Positions 6,269-9,897 of a stretch of DNA of 9,897 nt are shown piece after piece (position 1 is the stretch's first letter; each line of letters begins with the position of its first letter). Both the position numbers and the translations under genes were made by a program. The notes under the pieces are model-generated. The model did not search any database, was not told the origin of the DNA, and saw only the letters and a list, made by a program, of their open reading frames with translations. The DNA comes from Verrucomicrobiota bacterium. Its GTDB lineage: Bacteria; Verrucomicrobiota; Verrucomicrobiia; Opitutales; Opitutaceae. The stretch spans positions 1-9,897 of the forward strand of contig JAEWBF010000068.1 in the NCBI GenBank assembly GCA_023391285.1, read 5' to 3'.

Positions 6269-8608
6269 ATGTCGATGCTTCATCCGCAGGCTGTTCTACC
6301 TGCAACCACCTTACTCCGCACGCGCGCTCGCGCGAGGTGGAGGATTTTGGCGGGTGTGTTCGCGGTGGCGTTGCTCAGTGGGACCGCGGTGGCGGAGGAC
6401 GAGGAAGAGACGCCCTCGAGTGCGCGTTGCATCGAGTGCCATACGGATCGCGAGGCGATGGCGAAGGCGCAGGTGGGCGCGGATCGTCCGTTGTTGGTGG
6501 ATGCGGACGCGATCGGGGCGTCGGTGCACGGGTCGTTCGAATGCGCGGATTGTCACGAAAATTTGGATGCGGAAGCGATGCCGCATCGGGAAACGCCGAT
6601 TCCGGTCGATTGCTTCTCGTGTCACGACGACACCGGGAAGAAGCACAAATTTCACGCGAATCTCATGCTGTCGCCGCCGCCGGAGGGAAAGGACACGTCG
6701 TGCGTGGCCTGTCACGGCGGGCATGAAGTGGTGGGGGTGAAGTCGAAGGAGTTTCGGTTTCCGCGGGCGAAGGACGGCCGCTCGCTCGCGCTCGTAGTCA
6801 CGAAGGCCAACGGGTGTGTGGAGTGCCACCAGGAGGCGGTGGAGCATTTTGCAGCGTCGGCGCATGGGAAGGCGTTGGTGTCGGGCGATGCGTCCGCGCC
6901 GACTTGTTTCACGTGTCACGGCGATCCGCTGATTGCTTCGAAAGATTCGGCGAGGGCGCTTGAGCGGAAGCTGGCGCAGACGAAACTGTGCGAGTCGTGT
7001 CACGTGGAGAAGGAGGAGGTGGCGAGCCATGTGTTGCGCGGGACGATGTTTGTGGCGTCGTTTGACCAGAGCGTGCATGGCGCGGCGTTGTTGGCCGGGA
7101 AGGCGGAGTCGGCGACGTGCGTGGATTGTCATGGCGCGCACGAGATGAATCGGGCGATCGCGTCGGGGGCGTTGATGCACAAGCAGCGGCAGCCGGAGAC
7201 GTGTGCGAAGTGTCACGAGGAGGAGGCGGGAGCGTTCAAGGAAAGCGTGCATGCGGTGGCGCTGCGGAAGGGAAATGCGGATTCGCCGGCGTGCACGTAT
7301 TGCCACGGCGAGCATGACATTCGCGGGCATGAAGATCCGCGGTCGCCGGTGCATGCGGCGAATGTGGCGCAGGAGGTGTGTGCGACGTGTCATGACTCGC
7401 TGCGGCTGACGCAGAAGTATGGGTTGTCGTCGAAGGTGTTTCAGACCTTTGCGGACAGCTACCACGGGCTGGCGACGCGGGGCGGCGCGGTGGAAGTGGT
7501 GAACTGCGCGAGCTGTCACAGCGCGCACGCGATCAAGTCACATCTCGACCCGACGTCGACGGTGCACAAGTCGAACCTCGTGATGACCTGCGGGGAGTGT
7601 CATCCCGGCGCGAATACGCGCTTCGCGGTGGGGTCGGTGCACGTGAGTCCCGAGTCGGCGTTGAAGAAGGACGGAAATCATCCGGCGCTGTATGTGGTTT
7701 CGACGTTTTACGTGTGGATGATTGCGGTCGTGGTGGGCGGGATGGCGGCGCACAACGTGTTGGATTTCCTGAAGAAGATCCGGCGGAAGCTCGCGATTCA
7801 GAAAGGGCTGATCGAGCCGGAGCGGCTGGCGCATCGCTTGTATGTGCGGATGACGGTGCATGAGCGGCTGCAGCATGGGGTGCTGGTGATCAGCTTTGTG
7901 CTGCTGGTGGTGACGGGCTTCATGCTGCGGTATCCGGAGGCGTGGTGGGTGGTGGCGATCCGGAATGTGAGCGTGGGGGCGTTCGAGTGGCGCAGCCTGA
8001 TCCATCGGGTGGCGGGGGTGGTGATGCTGGCGGCGGGCGCGTGGCATATCGCGTATCTGGTATTCACGAAACCAGGACGAGCGCTGTTGAAGGACTTGTG
8101 GCCGCGGTGGCGGGATGTGACGGATCCGTGGAAAGTGTTGAGATACAACCTGGGGCTGGCGTCGACGAAGCCGGCGTTTGGGCGGTTCAGTTACATCGAG
8201 AAAGCGGAGTATTGGGCGCTGGTGTGGGGAACGATTTTGATGGGCGTGACGGGTGTGGTGTTGTGGTTCGACAACACCTCGATGGGGCTGCTGACGAAGC
8301 TGGGGTTCGATATCTCGCGGACGATTCACTTCTACGAAGCGATCCTGGCGACGCTCGCGATCGTGGTGTGGCACTTCTATTTCGTGATCTTCAATCCGGA
8401 TGTTTATCCGATGAACCTGTCGTGGCTGACGGGGCGGATGTCGGAGGAGGAGATGCACGAGGAGCATCCGCTGGAGTTGGCGCGGTTGAAGGCGCTGGAA
8501 GAGGCGGCGGCGGAGGAGGAGAAAGACGGGGCGACGCCGGAGGAGAAAGAGAAAGATAAAGAGGAAAGAGAAAGAGGCGGTGAGCCGGGGGCGCATCCGT
8601 TGTCGTGA
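6269..8608 (+). CDS. Thirteen-haem c-type cytochrome fused to a b-type membrane cytochrome domain
   Basis: Probable inner-membrane electron-transfer protein, 779 residues, passing electrons between the quinone pool and periplasmic haems. Residues 1-43 are a signal peptide: a basic n-region (LLRTRARARWR), then ILAGVFAVALLSGTAVA. Thirteen CxxCH haem sites start at Cys 54, 92, 115, 145, 183, 213, 241, 284, 312, 342, 371, 413 and 441. Five membrane segments follow (about 474-494, 534-554, 578-598, 648-668, 688-708), and positive loops between the first two and the middle two place the C-terminus in the cytoplasm. His579/His593 and His687/His702 are suited to bind two b haems; His531 or His536 may also take part. 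The tail 729-779 is highly charged and partly encoded by a dispersed repeat. The start is ATG 6269; ATG 6275 is a close alternative, and an in-frame TTG at 6095 is unlikely. The layout resembles CbcL of Geobacter, but homology is not shown here. Confidence 0.9.
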   Translation: MSMLHPQAVLPATTLLRTRARARWRILAGVFAVALLSGTAVAEDEEETPSSARCIECHTDREAMAKAQVGADRPLLVDADAIGASVHGSFECADCHENLDAEAMPHRETPIPVDCFSCHDDTGKKHKFHANLMLSPPPEGKDTSCVACHGGHEVVGVKSKEFRFPRAKDGRSLALVVTKANGCVECHQEAVEHFAASAHGKALVSGDASAPTCFTCHGDPLIASKDSARALERKLAQTKLCESCHVEKEEVASHVLRGTMFVASFDQSVHGAALLAGKAESATCVDCHGAHEMNRAIASGALMHKQRQPETCAKCHEEEAGAFKESVHAVALRKGNADSPACTYCHGEHDIRGHEDPRSPVHAANVAQEVCATCHDSLRLTQKYGLSSKVFQTFADSYHGLATRGGAVEVVNCASCHSAHAIKSHLDPTSTVHKSNLVMTCGECHPGANTRFAVGSVHVSPESALKKDGNHPALYVVSTFYVWMIAVVVGGMAAHNVLDFLKKIRRKLAIQKGLIEPERLAHRLYVRMTVHERLQHGVLVISFVLLVVTGFMLRYPEAWWVVAIRNVSVGAFEWRSLIHRVAGVVMLAAGAWHIAYLVFTKPGRALLKDLWPRWRDVTDPWKVLRYNLGLASTKPAFGRFSYIEKAEYWALVWGTILMGVTGVVLWFDNTSMGLLTKLGFDISRTIHFYEAILATLAIVVWHFYFVIFNPDVYPMNLSWLTGRMSEEEMHEEHPLELARLKALEEAAAEEEKDGATPEEKEKDKEERERGGEPGAHPLS
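8542..8574 (+). repeat. Purine-rich dispersed repeat, copy 2, inside the cytochrome gene
   Basis: It matches 3681-3713 with two G/A differences over 33 bases. Here it is translated and supplies residues about 758-768 of the cytochrome (EEKEKDKEERE). Its presence in an intergenic spacer and in a coding tail argues that the repeat spreads or is maintained as DNA rather than as protein. Confidence 0.8.
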
Positions 8609-8739
8609 ACAAGGAATGCGCAGGGATGCCGAGGGAGGCCGGCCGCGAGGTATTAGCGGAATGTTTGAACGCGCGTTGGCGGGCACCCCGGGTTGTGGCG
8701 GCGGGTCCCAAAGATAACGTTGGAGGTGTCGGAGTTTCG

Positions 8740-8747
8740 AAAGGAGG
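8740..8747 (+). promoter_or_regulatory. Strong Shine-Dalgarno deciding a GTG start
   Basis: AAAGGAGG lies five bases before the GTG at 8753. It is the only full-strength ribosome binding site noticed in the window and settles the start against the open frame that continues upstream to 8693. Confidence 0.85.
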
Positions 8748-8752
8748 CTGCT

Positions 8753-9025
8753 GTGAGTGCGATCAAACTACACCTGGAACAAGCGGAACGTGATGCAGTG
8801 ATCCGTTTCGCCGAAACGATCGGAGTGTCGGCGGAAGACGTGGCGTATGCGGCGTTGAACCGGCTGATGATGCGGGCGGAGGATCCGGAGTTGCAGCGCG
8901 ATGTCTTGGAGACGCGCGACTGGCGAAAGGACAATCTGCCGCTGTGGAGCGACTCGGCGTGTTCGGTGCATGCCTACGAAGGCAAGCCGGATGCGGAGCC
9001 GGAGCGGTGTCGGAGGATGGCGTAG
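8753..9025 (+). CDS. Small protein of unknown function, possible ribbon-helix-helix N-terminus
   Basis: A 90-residue protein I do not recognise. The first 45 residues can be read as a beta strand (AIKLHLEQ, 3-10), a helix (AERDAVIRFAETIG) and, after VSA, a second helix (EDVAYAALNRLMMRA). That order is the one found in ribbon-helix-helix DNA-binding proteins. The C-terminal half (DWRKDNLPLWSDSACSVHAY) is polar with one Trp pair and a Cys, and ends in a charged stretch with another Cys. The GTG start is fixed by a strong ribosome binding site. It stands 144 bp after the cytochrome on the same strand and convergent with the FAD/Fe-S oxidoreductase; no toxin gene adjoins it, so an antitoxin role has no support. 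A small regulator of the neighbouring redox genes is possible but only a guess. Confidence 0.75.
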   Translation: MSAIKLHLEQAERDAVIRFAETIGVSAEDVAYAALNRLMMRAEDPELQRDVLETRDWRKDNLPLWSDSACSVHAYEGKPDAEPERCRRMA

Positions 9026-9041
9026 GGCGAACAGGATCGCC

Positions 9042-9073
9042 CGCTAAACACACGAAAGGGACGCGAAAGAAGG
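9042..9073 (+). repeat. Triplet-unit CGCGAA repeat, copy 5
   Basis: Three units: CGCTAAACA, CACGAAAGGGA and CGCGAAAGAAGG, starting 16 bases after the stop of the 90-residue protein gene. Confidence 0.65.
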
Positions 9074-9080
9074 TGGCCGG

Positions 9081-9126
9081 TGCGCGGTGGATTGCGATCG
9101 CGCAGCGAACGCGTCTTGCGCGGTGG
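9081..9126 (+). repeat. Short direct repeat TGCGCGGTGG, two copies
   Basis: TGCGCGGTGG occurs at 9081-9090 and again at 9117-9126. Between them is the palindrome GCGATCGC (9094-9101). The second copy forms one arm of the strong hairpin at 9118-9137. Confidence 0.5.
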
Positions 9127-9160
9127 GGGCACCGCGCCTCCATGCGTGGGAGGACTTTTT
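9118..9160 (+). terminator. Tandem hairpins ending in a T-run, candidate terminator of the 90-residue protein gene
   Basis: A perfect 8-bp stem GCGCGGTG-gggg-CACCGCGC (9118-9137) is followed by a 5-bp stem CCTCC/GGAGG (9137-9153; the two share one base), two bases, and TTTTT (9156-9160). The second stem plus T-run has terminator form on the plus strand. The T-run overlaps the stop codon (TAA) of the convergent oxidoreductase gene. The stem next to the T-run is short, so this is tentative. Confidence 0.4.
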
Positions 9161-9897
9161 AGACGAGGGCGGCGTGGAGAATTTCGGCGGGGGGGAGGGC
9201 GCGGCGGGCGGTGGCGTCTTTGATTTGGTGACGGCAACTGGTGCCGGGGGCGGCGATGAGTGTATCCGCGGAAGTAGCACGCACGGCGGGGAAGAGGACG
9301 AGTTCGCCGATCTGCTGGGAGATTTCAAAATGTTCGGCTTCGTAGCCAAAGGAGCCGGCCATGCCGCAGCAGCCGGAGGGGATGATTTTGACTTGGTAGT
9401 TGGCGGGGAGCTGGAGGGTTTTGACGGCGGGCGTGAGCGAGGAGAGCGCTTTTTGGTGGCAGTGGCCGTGGAGCTTGATCGTGCGCGCGGCGGTGGTGAA
9501 GGAGGCGGACGTGATGTGGCCGCGGTCGGCTTCGCGGGCGATGAATTCTTCGAAGAGGAAAACGCGTTTCGAGAGGGCGCGAGCGGCGGGGCGGAGATTG
9601 GCGGGGACGAGGTCGGGGAATTCGTCGCGGAAGCCGAGGATCGCGGAAGGTTCGATGCCAATGAGGGGGGCGTCGTCGGTGATGATGGGCGAGAGAAGTT
9701 CGATGTTGCGGGTGGCGAGGCGGCGGGCGTCGCGAAGGAAGCCTTTGGAGAATTGGGCGCGGGCGCTGTCGACGTGATCGGGGATGACGACTTCGTAGCC
9801 GAGGCGTTCGAGAAGTTGGATCGCGGCGATGCCGATGGGAGCGTCGTGGAAATTGGTGAATTCGTGGGCGAAGAGGTGGACGCGGCGGGGGTGTTGG
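9159..9897 (-). CDS. FAD/4Fe-4S oxidoreductase (GlcD-GlcF fusion type, 2-hydroxyacid dehydrogenase-like), C-terminal part
   Basis: Only the last 245 residues are in the window; the N-terminus lies beyond 9897. What is visible is the C-terminal cysteine-rich region of large proteins that join an FAD-binding oxidase to a ferredoxin and CCG-type domain, oxidising D-lactate or other 2-hydroxyacids and feeding electrons to respiration. The first CCG-like half gives LFAHEFTNFHDA and LLERLGYEVVIP. The second gives KLHGHCHQKAL (near 9440-9470), PSGCCGMAGSFGYEAEHFEI (near 9325-9380) and APGTSCRHQIKD (near 9220-9255). The ending ARRALPPAEILHAALV is also characteristic. The FAD domain and 4Fe-4S motifs cannot be seen, and the substrate is not determinable from this part. 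Stop TAA at 9161-9159. It is convergent with the 90-residue protein gene. Confidence 0.88.
   Translation of the reverse strand, partial: QHPRRVHLFAHEFTNFHDAPIGIAAIQLLERLGYEVVIPDHVDSARAQFSKGFLRDARRLATRNIELLSPIITDDAPLIGIEPSAILGFRDEFPDLVPANLRPAARALSKRVFLFEEFIAREADRGHITSASFTTAARTIKLHGHCHQKALSSLTPAVKTLQLPANYQVKIIPSGCCGMAGSFGYEAEHFEISQQIGELVLFPAVRATSADTLIAAPGTSCRHQIKDATARRALPPAEILHAALV

Noticed and set aside
6311..8686. Two long open frames on the minus strand opposite the cytochrome (405 and 382 codons)
   Set aside because: Products are Arg/His-rich low-complexity sequence. The plus strand carries thirteen haem motifs, a signal peptide and membrane helices, so these are shadows.
8753..9025. Antitoxin of a toxin-antitoxin pair
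   Set aside because: The N-terminus might be ribbon-helix-helix, but there is no toxin-like gene on either side; the next gene is a convergent oxidoreductase.

Overview
The window is GC-rich DNA of a Gram-negative-type bacterium: it encodes two proteins with export signals and a membrane-anchored periplasmic multiheme cytochrome. Gene density, scarce Shine-Dalgarno sequences and short repeats packed into the spacers suggest a member of the Opitutaceae (Verrucomicrobiota). That placement is an impression from style and gene content, not a demonstrated identity. Seven protein genes are supported, two of them running off the window. No RNA gene, CRISPR array, transposase or phage gene is visible.

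Layout. 1-1087 (minus): a secreted SGNH/GDSL hydrolase, 3' end missing. 1226-2773 (minus): a PAS sensor histidine kinase with a degenerate receiver, whose GTG start overlaps the stop of pdxH (2770-3408, minus). A near-consensus promoter precedes pdxH, so pdxH-kinase looks like one transcription unit, possibly reaching the hydrolase. 3409-3795 is a divergent spacer with two copies of a palindromic repeat and one purine-rich repeat. 3796-5037 (plus): an M20 zinc peptidase/deacylase. 5038-5358 is a convergent spacer built almost wholly of small repeats. 5359-5937 (minus): a MarC-family membrane protein. 5938-6268 is a divergent leader region. 6269-8608 (plus): a 779-residue protein joining a 13-haem c-type periplasmic domain to a b-type membrane domain. 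8753-9025 (plus): a 90-residue protein with a possible ribbon-helix-helix fold and the only strong ribosome binding site noticed. 9159-9897 (minus): the C-terminal part of an FAD/Fe-S oxidoreductase.

How the genes work together. Apart from the coupled pdxH-kinase pair there is no obvious pathway linking neighbours. The item most worth attention is the cytochrome c/b fusion, which has the layout of a quinol-to-periplasm electron conduit (compare CbcL of Geobacter). The FAD/Fe-S oxidoreductase about 550 bp downstream is also a respiratory-type enzyme but points the other way and has its own stop and spacer. The second theme is repeats: at least five short-repeat types occupy the spacers, and one purine-rich repeat encodes part of the cytochrome's C-terminal tail.

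The plus strand is G-rich over C in genes of both orientations. Plus-strand genes favour G-ending and minus-strand genes C-ending codons, which accounts for the long spurious antisense reading frames.
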